Origin: an uncultured Caulobacterales bacterium
Lineage (GTDB): Bacteria; Pseudomonadota; Alphaproteobacteria; Caulobacterales; Caulobacteraceae
Length of the DNA: 35,019 nt
Assembly (NCBI GenBank): GCA_903884425.1
Contig: CAISEP010000005.1
Location: forward strand, 1-35,019
Direction: 5' to 3'
In this document: positions 23,883 to 32,469 of the stretch, piece by piece
Numbering within the stretch: the first letter of the stretch is position 1
Layout: the number at the start of each line of letters is the position of its first letter
Notes under the pieces: generated by a model
The model's input: only the letters and a program-made list of their open reading frames with translations
Database searches by the model: none
Told to the model about the DNA's origin: nothing
Translations under genes and position numbers: made by a program

Positions 23883-26249
23883 ATGACCCGCGCCAACGCC
23901 GTTTCACGCTTCATCCCCGGGCTCGCCCTCGCGTTCGGCATCGCCCCCGGTCTGGCCTGGGCGGCGACGGGCGGGGGGGAGGGTGCGGACGCACCCGTTC
24001 TGGCACCGGTGACGGTGATCGGCACCAGCCCCCTGCCGGGCACCCGCCTGGACATCGCCAAGGCCCCCTATGACGTCCAGACCCTGACGGGGGAGGCCCT
24101 GCGCGAGACCGGGGCCGCCACCGCCGGCGGGGCCCTGGAGGCGCGCCTGGGGTCGGTGAGCCTGAACGACAATCTCGACAGTCCCTTCCAGCCGGACATC
24201 CTCTATCGCGGCTTCGAGGCCTCCCCGGTCCTGGGCACGCCCCAGGGGCTGGCGGTCTACCAGAACGGCGTGCGGATCAACGAGGCCTTCGGGGACGCGG
24301 TGAACTGGGACCTGGTTCCCGACACCGCCGTGTCCCGCATCGACCTGGTGGGCGGCAATCCGGTCTACGGGCTGAACGCCCTCGGCGGGGCGGTGGTGGT
24401 GACCATGAAGACCGGCTTCGACGCGCCCGGGCAGGAGACGGAGCTGCAGGGGGGCAGCTTCGGCCGCAGGTCCGCCAGCCTCACCCTTTCGGGCCATGGG
24501 GAGACCGTCGGGGCCCTGCTGGCGGTGAAGGTGCTGGACGACGACGGCTGGCGGGACCGGTCCCGCAGCCGCCTGCGCCAGCTCTATGGCGACCTCGGCT
24601 GGCGCGGGGACCGGGTGCGCCTCGACCTCAGCTATGCCGGGGCCGACAACGACCTGCACGGGGAAAGCGCCGCGCCGGTCCAGGAACTGGCCGTCAGCCG
24701 CAAGGCCATCTTCACCTCGCCGCAGCGCAATGCCGACCGCCTGGGCTTTGTCACCCTGAACGGCAGCTACACGGCCTCGCCCACCCTGTCGGTGCAGGGC
24801 GCGTTGCACGTGCGGGCCTTCCGGCAGGCGGTGGACAACGGCAATACCACGAGCTTCATGGCCTGCAGCCCGCCCGCGGAGACCGGCACCCTGTGCCAGG
24901 GGGACGGCACCACCCCCCTGAGCGACAGCCAGGGCCGTCCGGTCCCGGACCTGAGCCAGGGCGGTGTCCGGCCGATCGGCGAGAACGACCGGGAGAGCCT
25001 CAGTGCCACCACCTATGGCGCGAGCCTGCAGGTCGCCTCGTCGGCCCCGCTGCTGGGGCACCCGAACCAGGCCACGGCGGGCCTCGCCCTCGACACCAGC
25101 CGGGTGGACTTCCTGAGCACCGTCGAGGTGGGGGTCGTGGATGCGGGCCTGGTGGTCCAGCCGTCCGGCTATCTGGTGGAGACGCCGGAGGGCCAGGCCT
25201 TCAACGCCACGCCGGTGGCGCTGCGCAGCCGGCAGACGACCGGCGGCCTCTATCTGTCCGACACCTGGGACCTGACCCCGCGGCTGTCGGTGACGGCGGG
25301 CGGCCGCTACAACCGGGTGCGCATCTCGCTGCAGGACCGCCGCGGCACGGCCCTGGACGGGACCAGCACCTATGGCCGCCTCAACCCGGCCCTCGGCCTC
25401 GCCTTCCGGGTCCGGCCGGAGCTGAGCGCCTATCTCGGCTATTCGGAGGGGAGCCGCGCCCCCACTCCCGGCGAGATCGAGTGCTCCGACCCCACCCGCC
25501 CCTGCCTTCTGCCCTCCTCCCTGTCCGCCGACCCGCCGGTGCTGAAGGCGGTGGTCTCCCGCACCGTCGAGGCGGGGGTCCGTGGCCAGCGCCCCTGGGC
25601 CGGGGGGCGGCTGAGCTTTTCCGCCGGCCTCTACCGGACCGAGGTGAGCGACGACATCTACGGCGTCGCCACCTCCCTCAGCGCCGGTTACTTCACCAAC
25701 ATCAAGGGAACCCGGCGCCAGGGCGGGGACATCGACCTGACCTTCCGGGACGACCGCCTCACCGCCTATGCGAGCCTCGCCCATGTGGACGCGACCTTCG
25801 CCACCGATCTCGTCCTGCCCTCGCCCTCGAATCCGGCGCAGGACGCCGCGGGCAACATCCGGGTGCGGCGCGGGGCGCGGCTTCCGGGGATTCCCGCCAA
25901 CCGCCTCAAGGCGGGCTTCGACCTCGAACTGGGGGCCGGGTGGCGGATCGGCGCGGACCTGAAGGCCTCGGACAGCCAGGTCCTGCGCGGGGACGAGGCC
26001 AATGCCCTGCCCCCCCTGCCCGGCTATGGGGTGGCCGGGCTCCATGCCAGCTGGCAGATCAGGCCGCAGCTGGCGCTGTCCGGCCGGTTGGAGAATGTCC
26101 TCGCCCGGCGCTATGCCACCTTCGGCGTGCTGGGCGACCCGACCGGCGTGCCGGTGCGGGGCCTTCCCGCCGCGGGCCCGGCCGATCCGCGGTTCCTCAG
26201 CCCCGCCGCCCCAAGGGCCGCCTATGTTGAGCTGAAGGCCCGCTTCTGA
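23883..26249 (+). CDS. TonB-dependent receptor 5
   Basis: The product has 788 residues. The signal peptide ends near residue 28 (GLAWAA) and PVTVIGTSP at 42-50 is the TonB-box region. The plug differs clearly from those of receptors 1-4: FQPDILYRGFEASPVLGTP, QGLAVYQNGVRINEAFGDAVN and VGGNPVYGLNALGGAVVV at about 102-172. The barrel ends AYVELKARF. This plug type is widespread in Proteobacteria but has no settled substrate. CSDPTRPC and CSPPAETGTLC loops may be disulfide-bonded. ATG 23883 follows a G-rich ribosome-site-like stretch, 16 bases after receptor 4. The FUSC-type gene follows after 82 bases. Confidence 0.9.
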   Translation: MTRANAVSRFIPGLALAFGIAPGLAWAATGGGEGADAPVLAPVTVIGTSPLPGTRLDIAKAPYDVQTLTGEALRETGAATAGGALEARLGSVSLNDNLDSPFQPDILYRGFEASPVLGTPQGLAVYQNGVRINEAFGDAVNWDLVPDTAVSRIDLVGGNPVYGLNALGGAVVVTMKTGFDAPGQETELQGGSFGRRSASLTLSGHGETVGALLAVKVLDDDGWRDRSRSRLRQLYGDLGWRGDRVRLDLSYAGADNDLHGESAAPVQELAVSRKAIFTSPQRNADRLGFVTLNGSYTASPTLSVQGALHVRAFRQAVDNGNTTSFMACSPPAETGTLCQGDGTTPLSDSQGRPVPDLSQGGVRPIGENDRESLSATTYGASLQVASSAPLLGHPNQATAGLALDTSRVDFLSTVEVGVVDAGLVVQPSGYLVETPEGQAFNATPVALRSRQTTGGLYLSDTWDLTPRLSVTAGGRYNRVRISLQDRRGTALDGTSTYGRLNPALGLAFRVRPELSAYLGYSEGSRAPTPGEIECSDPTRPCLLPSSLSADPPVLKAVVSRTVEAGVRGQRPWAGGRLSFSAGLYRTEVSDDIYGVATSLSAGYFTNIKGTRRQGGDIDLTFRDDRLTAYASLAHVDATFATDLVLPSPSNPAQDAAGNIRVRRGARLPGIPANRLKAGFDLELGAGWRIGADLKASDSQVLRGDEANALPPLPGYGVAGLHASWQIRPQLALSGRLENVLARRYATFGVLGDPTGVPVRGLPAAGPADPRFLSPAAPRAAYVELKARF

Positions 26250-26331
26250 GACAGGCCACAAGGGGTTAGGGTGGGCCCCGCGCCCATGCCGCAGGACCGT
26301 CCCTGCCGGGCCCCGGAAGGAGAGCCCAGGT

Positions 26332-27387
26332 TTGACCGGTCGCACGACCCTTGCGGTCCACATCTCCCGGCTCGTCGACTGGTCGCCGCAGGGCCGGATC
26401 ACGCTTCGGACCCTGGCCGCCGCGGCGGTGGGCGTCTCGGGTCCGGTGCTGCTCGGCCTGGCGGTGGGACGGCCGGGCCTTGGCCTCAGCATCGGGCTCG
26501 GGGCCCTGTTCCTCTCCGGCACGGCGGAGACGGGCGATGCCCCCCGGTGGCGGGCGGCGGCGTCCAGCTTCACCCTTGCCCTGGCGGCGGTGGCGGCGGC
26601 CCTCGCGATCACGGCGAGCCCCGCACCGGAGGCGGCGCTGATCGGCCTTGCGCTGCTGGCCGCCCTGGTCAGCGGCTTCAGCCGTCCGGCGGCGGCGGCG
26701 ACCCTGCGGCTGATCATCCTGACCGTGCTCTGCGCCACGCTGCTCGCTGCCCGGACCAGCCATCGAGAGGTGGTCGGCGCGATCTTCGTCCTGGGGGCCG
26801 GGTGGAACATCCTGGTCCGGACGGTCCTGTCGGAGCCGGTCCCGGCCTCCGGAGCGACCCCCCCGGCACGCCGCGCGACCCTGCAGCAGCAGTGGACCCA
26901 CTGGCGGCGGGGCCTGATCACCCTGGCCGGGTGGCAGTTCCCCCTGCGCCTGGCCGGCGGACTGGCGGTGGCCTGCGCCCTGCGCGACGCCTGGCCGGAG
27001 CATCACTTCGGCTGGATCATCCTGACCACCGCCCTCCTGACCCAGCGGCCGCTGGAGCGGTTCCCGGTCCGCATCCTGCAGCGGACGGTGGGCACTGCCG
27101 CCGGGGTGGGGCTGGCCTGGCTTCTGCTGTCCTCCCACCTCGACCCGCGGCTGGCCATGGGAGTGATCGCCGGGCTGGTGGCGCTGGCCACCCTGGCGCG
27201 GATGCGCAGCTATCTTCTCTACGCCATCCTGTCGACGCCGGTGATCCTGCTGGTGATGGACTTCGGCAGGCCGGTGGACCCGAGCCTGCTGCAAGACCGC
27301 CTGATCGCCACCGCCATCGGGGCCGCCCTGGTGCTGGTCGGCAACCAGATCATGGCCGCCCTCTCGGCGCGAAGCCAGGGGGCCTGA
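26332..27387 (+). CDS. FUSC-type inner-membrane protein
   Basis: The product has 351 residues, starting at a TTG with GGAGAG 7 bases before it. Two blocks of hydrophobic helices (about residues 25-165 and 210-345) are separated by a charged, Arg- and Trp-containing segment near 170-205. This two-block layout, with PLRLAGGLAVACALRDAW and QRTVGTAAGVGLAWLLLS in the second block, fits the FUSC-like family (fusaric-acid resistance/aromatic-acid exporter type). It would be an efflux or pore protein of the inner membrane. The large soluble domain of full-length AaeB-type exporters is absent and no membrane-fusion partner is adjacent. It may be transcribed with receptors 4 and 5. Confidence 0.75.
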   Translation: MTGRTTLAVHISRLVDWSPQGRITLRTLAAAAVGVSGPVLLGLAVGRPGLGLSIGLGALFLSGTAETGDAPRWRAAASSFTLALAAVAAALAITASPAPEAALIGLALLAALVSGFSRPAAAATLRLIILTVLCATLLAARTSHREVVGAIFVLGAGWNILVRTVLSEPVPASGATPPARRATLQQQWTHWRRGLITLAGWQFPLRLAGGLAVACALRDAWPEHHFGWIILTTALLTQRPLERFPVRILQRTVGTAAGVGLAWLLLSSHLDPRLAMGVIAGLVALATLARMRSYLLYAILSTPVILLVMDFGRPVDPSLLQDRLIATAIGAALVLVGNQIMAALSARSQGA

Positions 27388-27409
27388 TCAGCACCCCCCG
27401 CAAGGCCCC

Positions 27410-28189
27410 CTAGATCAGGCCGCGATAGGACCCGCCGTCCATCTGCAGCTGCTGGCCGGAGATGAAGCCCGCCTGGGCGCTGCACAGGAAGGCGCAGGCA
27501 TCGCCCAGCTCCTCCGGACGACCGAAGCGCCGGGCGGCGATGGAGCGGGCGATCTCCGCCCGCGCCTCCTCATAGGTGATGGTCTTCATGGCCATGGCCA
27601 GCCGGGCCATCTGCTGCTGGCGCTCCGTGTCGAAGCGCTCGGGCAGCAGGCTGTTGATGGTCACATTGTCCGCCGCCACCTCCGGCACCAGGGCCTTGCA
27701 GGCGGCGGTCAGGGCCGTGCGGGCGGCGGTGGACAGGCCCATGGGTGCCACCGGGGTCTTCACCATGGCGCTGGTGATGTTGACGATCCGGCCGAACTTC
27801 CGCGCCTGCATGCCCGGCAGCACCGCGCGGATCAGCATCAGGGCCGGCAGCATGTTGGCATTGATGGCCGAAAGCCAGGCCGCCTCGTCCCAGTTGGCGA
27901 AGGACCCCGGCGGCGGGCCGGCATTGTTGTTCACCAGGATGTCCACCTCCCCGGCGGCGGCGATGAGCGCCCTGCGCGCCTCCGCATCCCCGAGGTCGGC
28001 GGCCACGGCAGCGACGGTCCCGCCGGTCTCCCCCGCGATCCGGTCCCGGGCGGCGGCGAGCTTCGCCTCATCCCGGCCGTTGATCACCACATGGGCCCCC
28101 TCCCGGGCCAGGGCGAAGGCGCAGGCATAGCCCAGCCCCTGGGACGAGGCGCAGACCAGCGCCCGCTTTCCGGTCAGTCCGAGATCCAT
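27410..28189 (-). CDS. SDR-family protein with substituted catalytic Tyr and Lys
   Basis: The product has 259 residues. The Rossmann motif is CASSQGLG (near 13-20) and NNNAG is at 87-91, with Ser140 in NITSAM at the usual catalytic position. The Tyr expected 13 residues later is Ser153 and the Lys expected at 157 is Arg157 (GLSTAAR), so the canonical YxxxK pair is missing. A group of FabG-like SDRs shares this pattern, so it is not a simple mutation; the reaction is unclear. The C-terminus (FISGQQLQMDGG) is normal. The gene is last in a three-gene operon and its ATG shares one base with the hydroxylase stop (TGATG). A role on an aromatic-pathway intermediate is inferred from context. Confidence 0.87.
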   Translation of the reverse strand: MDLGLTGKRALVCASSQGLGYACAFALAREGAHVVINGRDEAKLAAARDRIAGETGGTVAAVAADLGDAEARRALIAAAGEVDILVNNNAGPPPGSFANWDEAAWLSAINANMLPALMLIRAVLPGMQARKFGRIVNITSAMVKTPVAPMGLSTAARTALTAACKALVPEVAADNVTINSLLPERFDTERQQQMARLAMAMKTITYEEARAEIARSIAARRFGRPEELGDACAFLCSAQAGFISGQQLQMDGGSYRGLI

Positions 28190-29862
28190 CAGGCCGCTCC
28201 TTGCAGGGGCATCGCCAGCAGGGACGCGAGAGCCGCCTCCAGCTGTCCCCGCGCCGCGGGCGAGGTGTCGAGGACGACGGCCAGGATGTGACCGTCCGGC
28301 CGCACCAGCACGGCCCCGCCCGGCGTCTGTCCGAAGCGGTCCGCCCAGGTGCCCGGCGACAGGTGGAAGTCCCGTCCCTCCACCCGCACCGCCAGCGGGG
28401 CCGGGCTGCGCACGGCCAGGTCCGACAGGTCGTGGGCCTCAGGTCCGGCCAGCAGGGTGAAGCCGTCGGTGCCGATCAGGTCGAGGGTGGAACGCCCATC
28501 GGAAAGGGGCGCATGGGGCAGGCGCGCGCCCACCACGCATTTCGGCGTGAACTGGCTGATGGGCAGGGTGTCGTCCGCCCTAAGGGCCTCGCCATAGGCA
28601 AAGCCCAGCTGCAGGCGCAGGCTGTCGAAATGGTCCTTCTGCGCCGCCACGGCATCCGCGATCCGGGCGAGGGACTCCGGGTCCGACAGGCGGGCGCGGA
28701 ACACGTCCTCCGCCACCGTCTGGTCCGGCCCGTAGCCGAGGGCGTCGAACAGCACCCGGATGCGGAAGGCGTTGGCCAGGCTCTGGCCCATATTGACCTG
28801 GGCGATACCCCGCCGCTCCGGCTCGTAGCTGTCCAGCAGGTCCGGCCCCGCCCAGCCCGCCTCGACCGCCGCGATCTTCCAGGCCAGGTTGTCGATGTCG
28901 CCGATGCCGGTGTTCAGGCCGAGCCCTCCGGTGGGCGGGAAGCGGTGCCCCGCGTCGCCTGCGAGGAAAACGTTGCCGTCCCGGTAGCGCCGGGCCACCT
29001 GGGCCGACATCTTCCAGGCTCGCACCCCCTTGATCGCCAGGTCCGGCACCGGCGCCCCCACGGCGGCGGTCACGGCGGCGCGGCAGGTGGCCTCGTCGAA
29101 GGCGTCGGCCGTCGTGTCGGGGCCGCAGGGATGCATCAGCACCCAGGTCCGGCCGATGTCGTAGGCGATCAGGGTGCCGTTCAGGCCCGGCCCGAACAGG
29201 AAGTAGAGGATGCCCGGATGGTCGGCAACCACCGCCCGCAGGTCGGCCTCGAAATGGATCATCATGAAGTGGGCGATGCCGTCGGGCCCGTCCATGGCGA
29301 TGCCGACCCCGTCGCGGACACTGCTGCCCGCCCCGTCGCAGGCGACCAGATAGCGGCTGCGGACCTTCACCGTCTCCCCCGTCGTGCGGTCAACGAGGGT
29401 GGAGACCACCTGGTCCCCCAGCTGCAGGGCCTCCTGCCATTCCAGGCCCCGGCGCAGGGTCACCTCCGGGGCAGCGCACACGGCGTCCTCGATCACCGCC
29501 TCGAACTTCGGCTGCTCGATATTGATCAGCGGCCAGGGGGTCAGGTCGCGGACGGCGGCGTCCTGGCGCTCATAGGCGATGGCCCCGATGGGGGCGCGGC
29601 TCAGGGTCTCCACCATGCGCACGTGGCCGCCCTCCGCCGTGGAGGTGGCGAGCGCATGGATCCGGTCCATGGGCAGGCCCGCCGCCGCGCAGATCTCCAG
29701 CGAGCGGGGGTTCAGGGCATGGGCCTTGGGGGCCTCCAGCCGCTGCAGGTGCTTTTCCGCCACCAGGGTCCGCACACCCCGACGCCCCAGCAGGTGCGCG
29801 CCCAGGAGGCCGACGGGGCCGCCGCCGACGATCAGCACCGTCGTCTCGATGTCCCGGCTCAT
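28189..29862 (-). CDS. FAD-dependent aromatic-ring hydroxylase
   Basis: The product has 557 residues, typical of the class A flavoprotein monooxygenases (MhpA/PheA/TfdB-like). The FAD-binding GGGPVG is at 13-18, the DG motif ACDGAGSSVR begins near 174 (Asp176), and the GD motif AGDAGHRFPPTGGLGLN begins at 301 (Asp303). A C-terminal thioredoxin-like domain is present, as in phenol hydroxylases. It should add one oxygen atom to an aromatic ring using NAD(P)H and O2, producing a catechol- or hydroquinone-like product for the dioxygenase encoded just upstream. It follows that gene by 7 bases and overlaps the SDR gene by one base. Substrate unknown. Confidence 0.92.
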   Translation of the reverse strand: MSRDIETTVLIVGGGPVGLLGAHLLGRRGVRTLVAEKHLQRLEAPKAHALNPRSLEICAAAGLPMDRIHALATSTAEGGHVRMVETLSRAPIGAIAYERQDAAVRDLTPWPLINIEQPKFEAVIEDAVCAAPEVTLRRGLEWQEALQLGDQVVSTLVDRTTGETVKVRSRYLVACDGAGSSVRDGVGIAMDGPDGIAHFMMIHFEADLRAVVADHPGILYFLFGPGLNGTLIAYDIGRTWVLMHPCGPDTTADAFDEATCRAAVTAAVGAPVPDLAIKGVRAWKMSAQVARRYRDGNVFLAGDAGHRFPPTGGLGLNTGIGDIDNLAWKIAAVEAGWAGPDLLDSYEPERRGIAQVNMGQSLANAFRIRVLFDALGYGPDQTVAEDVFRARLSDPESLARIADAVAAQKDHFDSLRLQLGFAYGEALRADDTLPISQFTPKCVVGARLPHAPLSDGRSTLDLIGTDGFTLLAGPEAHDLSDLAVRSPAPLAVRVEGRDFHLSPGTWADRFGQTPGGAVLVRPDGHILAVVLDTSPAARGQLEAALASLLAMPLQGAA

Positions 29863-29869
29863 GGCGGGC

Positions 29870-30841
29870 TCAGCCTGCGGTCGGGGGCAGGGTGCGGCCG
29901 AAGGTCGAGGGCATGTTCGGCCCCCACTGGCTTACCGTGCCCACATCGATGGAATGGTCGCCCGCGGGAACACCGGCATCGAACTGGTCGCCGTCGGTCC
30001 AGTGCTCGTGGATATGGCCCCAGGGATCACGCCAGTAGTCGAAGATCTGGCTGCCCAGCAGGTGGCGGCCCACGCCCCATTCGTGGGTGCGGCCCTTGGC
30101 GGCCAGATGCTCCCGCCCCGCATGGATGTCGTCGATGTCGCAGACCTCCCAGGACAGGTGGTTGAGGCCGGACACGCCGCCGGACGCCATGGCGCTGGCG
30201 AACAGGATGGAGTGGTGGTCCGCCGGCTCTGCCCCCCGGTCGCAGCGGGTGAACAGGGCCACCGGCATGCCGGGCGCCAGGTTCACCCGGTCGGACGGGA
30301 TCAGGCCGAAGCGGGCCTGGTACCAGGAAAGCGCCGCCATCGGGTCGGGGACATTGAGGGCCAGGTGGCCGAACCGCTTGATCCGGCTGGGGCCGCCCCT
30401 GATCCGCTGGGGCGTGCCGATCCGCTGGAAGGCCTCCCCCATGTTCAGGGACCGGGGCGCAAGGCTGCCCCGCTCCGCCACCGGGGCGATGCCGTGCACC
30501 ACCTCCACCGTCAGGCCGATGGGATCGACCGTTGTGGTGCGCACCCCGCCGCCAGGGGCGTCCAGCGCCTCCACCGGGGTGAAGCCGGGCGTCGCCGCCA
30601 GCCGCTCCAGGTCCTCGTGGCTTCCGGCCTCGAAGGCAAAGCCGGGAAAGGCCGCCTCGCCCTCGTGGATGACGTGGACATAGGGGGCCGTGCCCGCCCC
30701 GCGCATGTAGAGGACCCGGTCCCGGCGCTCCGCCCGGACCATGCCGAAATCCATCAGATAGGCTTCCATCCGGTCCAGATCCGGCACCTGCAGGCGCGGA
30801 TAGGCCATCTCCCGGACCTTGATGATCGGCGTGGTGGTCAT
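29870..30841 (-). CDS. VOC-superfamily extradiol ring-cleavage dioxygenase
   Basis: The product has 323 residues, the usual size for two-domain type I extradiol dioxygenases. The C-terminal domain has the complete metal triad: His159 (RFGHLALNV), His228 (LNHLSWEV) and Glu279 (DPWGHIHEHW). The N-terminal domain (YPRLQVPDLDRMEAYLM) is the usual non-metal repeat. It should open a catechol-type ring next to its hydroxyl pair using Fe(II) or Mn(II). It is the first gene of the operon, followed 7 bases on by the hydroxylase. The ATG at 30841 starts at the family N-terminus; the frame is open further upstream, but that part reads as antisense of the glycerate kinase region. No ring-fission hydrolase or decarboxylase gene is in this window. 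Confidence 0.88.
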   Translation of the reverse strand: MTTTPIIKVREMAYPRLQVPDLDRMEAYLMDFGMVRAERRDRVLYMRGAGTAPYVHVIHEGEAAFPGFAFEAGSHEDLERLAATPGFTPVEALDAPGGGVRTTTVDPIGLTVEVVHGIAPVAERGSLAPRSLNMGEAFQRIGTPQRIRGGPSRIKRFGHLALNVPDPMAALSWYQARFGLIPSDRVNLAPGMPVALFTRCDRGAEPADHHSILFASAMASGGVSGLNHLSWEVCDIDDIHAGREHLAAKGRTHEWGVGRHLLGSQIFDYWRDPWGHIHEHWTDGDQFDAGVPAGDHSIDVGTVSQWGPNMPSTFGRTLPPTAG

Positions 30842-31029
30842 GGCGGTCGGACGCTCCCTGACGATGCATCCGGCTCTCTGCGGACCCGGGATGCGCGTTT
30901 TTGGGATATCGTTCATTTTTGGGAGGGTCAACCGGATTTGCCCTGGGCGGTGCCCTGCCCCCCTTGGCGGCGACGGCGGATTGCTTCCAAGATGGCGCGC
31001 TAGACCCTGGCGAGCGGGAGCCGACGCCG
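30842..31029. promoter_or_regulatory. Divergent region between dioxygenase and glycerate kinase genes
   Basis: This gap of 188 bases must carry both promoters. It holds a direct repeat TTTTTGGGA at 30898-30906 and 30916-30924, 18 bases apart start to start, on either side of GATATC-containing sequence. That spacing places the copies on roughly the same helix face after nearly two turns, as for a dimeric regulator. No regulator gene adjoins, so any controller is encoded elsewhere. Confidence 0.4.
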
Positions 31030-32349
31030 TTGACCCTGACGTCCGCGACCGAGATCGAGACCGTCCGCCGCCTGCGGGACCTGCTGGACCGGGCCCTGTC
31101 CGCCGTGTCTCCCGCCGTCGCCCTGCCCCCCCATCTCGCGGCCCTGCGGCAACGGACCATCCCCGGTCGGCAGGTGGTGCTGGCCCTGGGCAAGGCCGCC
31201 GACAGCCTGTTCGCCACCGCCTGCGCCACCCTGGACCGCCCCCTGTCCGGCCTGGTGATCGCCCCGGCGGCGGCGGTGGCTGCCGATCCTCCGGGCGGGG
31301 CACAGGCCTTCCAGCGGATCGCCGCCGGTCATCCGGTGCCGGACCGCGGCAGCCTGCGCGCCGGACAGGCGGCCCTGGCCCTGGCCCGGGGGCTGGGCGA
31401 GGGGGACCATCTGCTGGCCCTGGTGTCCGGTGGCGGATCGGCCCTGATGTGCGCCCCGGCCCCCGGCGTCACCCTGGCGGAGAAGCAGGCCCTGACCCGG
31501 TCGCTGCTCCGCTGCGGGGCCACCATCTCGGAGATCAACGGGGTGCGCAAACACCTGTCCCGGGTGAAGGGCGGCCGCCTGGCCCTGGCAGCCTTTCCGG
31601 CGACGGTGGAGACGCTCGCCCTGTCCGACGTGCCGGGGGACGACCCGCAGCTGATCGCGTCGGGCCCCACCCTGCCCGACCCCTCCACCCTGGCCGAGGC
31701 CCGGGCGGTGTTGCAACGCCATGGCCTGACCCCGCCGCCCGCGATCCTGCGCGCGCTCTCGGACCCCGCCAACGAGACCCTGAAGCCGGACGATCCCCGG
31801 GCCGCGGGTCTCGGGGTCCGGATCATCGCCCGGGGCGCGGACGCGCTGGCCGCCGCCGCAGCCACCGCCGAGGCCACCGGGGTCCCCACGACGATCCTGG
31901 GAACGGACCTGCAGGGGGAGGCGAGGGACCTGGGCACCCGGCACGGGGCGCTGGTCCGCGCCCTGCCGCCCGCGGACGGTCCCCGACTGCTGCTGTCCGG
32001 GGGCGAGACGACGGTGACGGTCACCCACCGGCACGGTCGCGGCGGCCCGAACCTGGAATATCTCCTGGCCCTGGCCATCGCCCTGGACGGGGCCGCAGGC
32101 GTCCATGCCCTGGCCTGCGACACCGACGGCCAGGACGGGACCGAGCCGGTGGCCGGGGCGGTCATCACGCCCTCCACCCTGGCGCGGGCGCGGCACCTGG
32201 GCCTCGACGCCCCGTCGCACCTGGCCCGGAACGACAGCCACGGCTTCTTCGCGGCCCTGGGAGATCTTGTGATCACCGGGCCGACCGGGACAAATGCAAA
32301 CGATTTCCGTGTCATCTGGATTTCCCCGTCCCAGACCGCAGGATCGTGA
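31030..32349 (+). CDS. ttuD: Glycerate 2-kinase (MOFRL/TtuD family)
   Basis: The product has about 439 residues from TTG 31030. It phosphorylates D-glycerate to 2-phosphoglycerate. Family landmarks include VVLALGKAADSLF, AGHPVPDRGS, LALVSGGGSALM, INGVRKHLSRVKGGRLA, LALSDVPGDDPQLIASGP and the MOFRL segment with LLLSGGETTVTV and ALACDTDGQDGTEP. The frame opens at 30901, but family alignment from memory places the start close to ETVRRLRDLLDRAL, and GGGAG lies 9 bases before the TTG. It is followed after 120 bases by pyruvate kinase, as in tartrate-utilisation and glyoxylate/hydroxypyruvate clusters, where the pair carries glycerate through 2-phosphoglycerate and, with enolase, to pyruvate. The symbol is given by family. 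Confidence 0.88.
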   Translation: MTLTSATEIETVRRLRDLLDRALSAVSPAVALPPHLAALRQRTIPGRQVVLALGKAADSLFATACATLDRPLSGLVIAPAAAVAADPPGGAQAFQRIAAGHPVPDRGSLRAGQAALALARGLGEGDHLLALVSGGGSALMCAPAPGVTLAEKQALTRSLLRCGATISEINGVRKHLSRVKGGRLALAAFPATVETLALSDVPGDDPQLIASGPTLPDPSTLAEARAVLQRHGLTPPPAILRALSDPANETLKPDDPRAAGLGVRIIARGADALAAAAATAEATGVPTTILGTDLQGEARDLGTRHGALVRALPPADGPRLLLSGGETTVTVTHRHGRGGPNLEYLLALAIALDGAAGVHALACDTDGQDGTEPVAGAVITPSTLARARHLGLDAPSHLARNDSHGFFAALGDLVITGPTGTNANDFRVIWISPSQTAGS

Positions 32350-32469
32350 TCGGAAGGGTCCTTGCCGCCGCGCGCAACCCTTGGCATGAACGGGACTCGG
32401 TGATGCTGGGGGACGGACTTTCCCGACCCGCCCATCCTGTCAGGGGCGGCCCTTCGCGGCCGGAAGATC

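Noticed and set aside
23904-26921. Minus-strand frame of about 1000 codons opposite receptor 5 and the FUSC gene
   Set aside because: No domain, low-complexity composition and full overlap with well-supported genes.
30842-31303. Upstream extension of the dioxygenase frame
   Set aside because: It has no similarity to the VOC family and is antisense to the glycerate kinase region; the family N-terminus fits ATG 30841.
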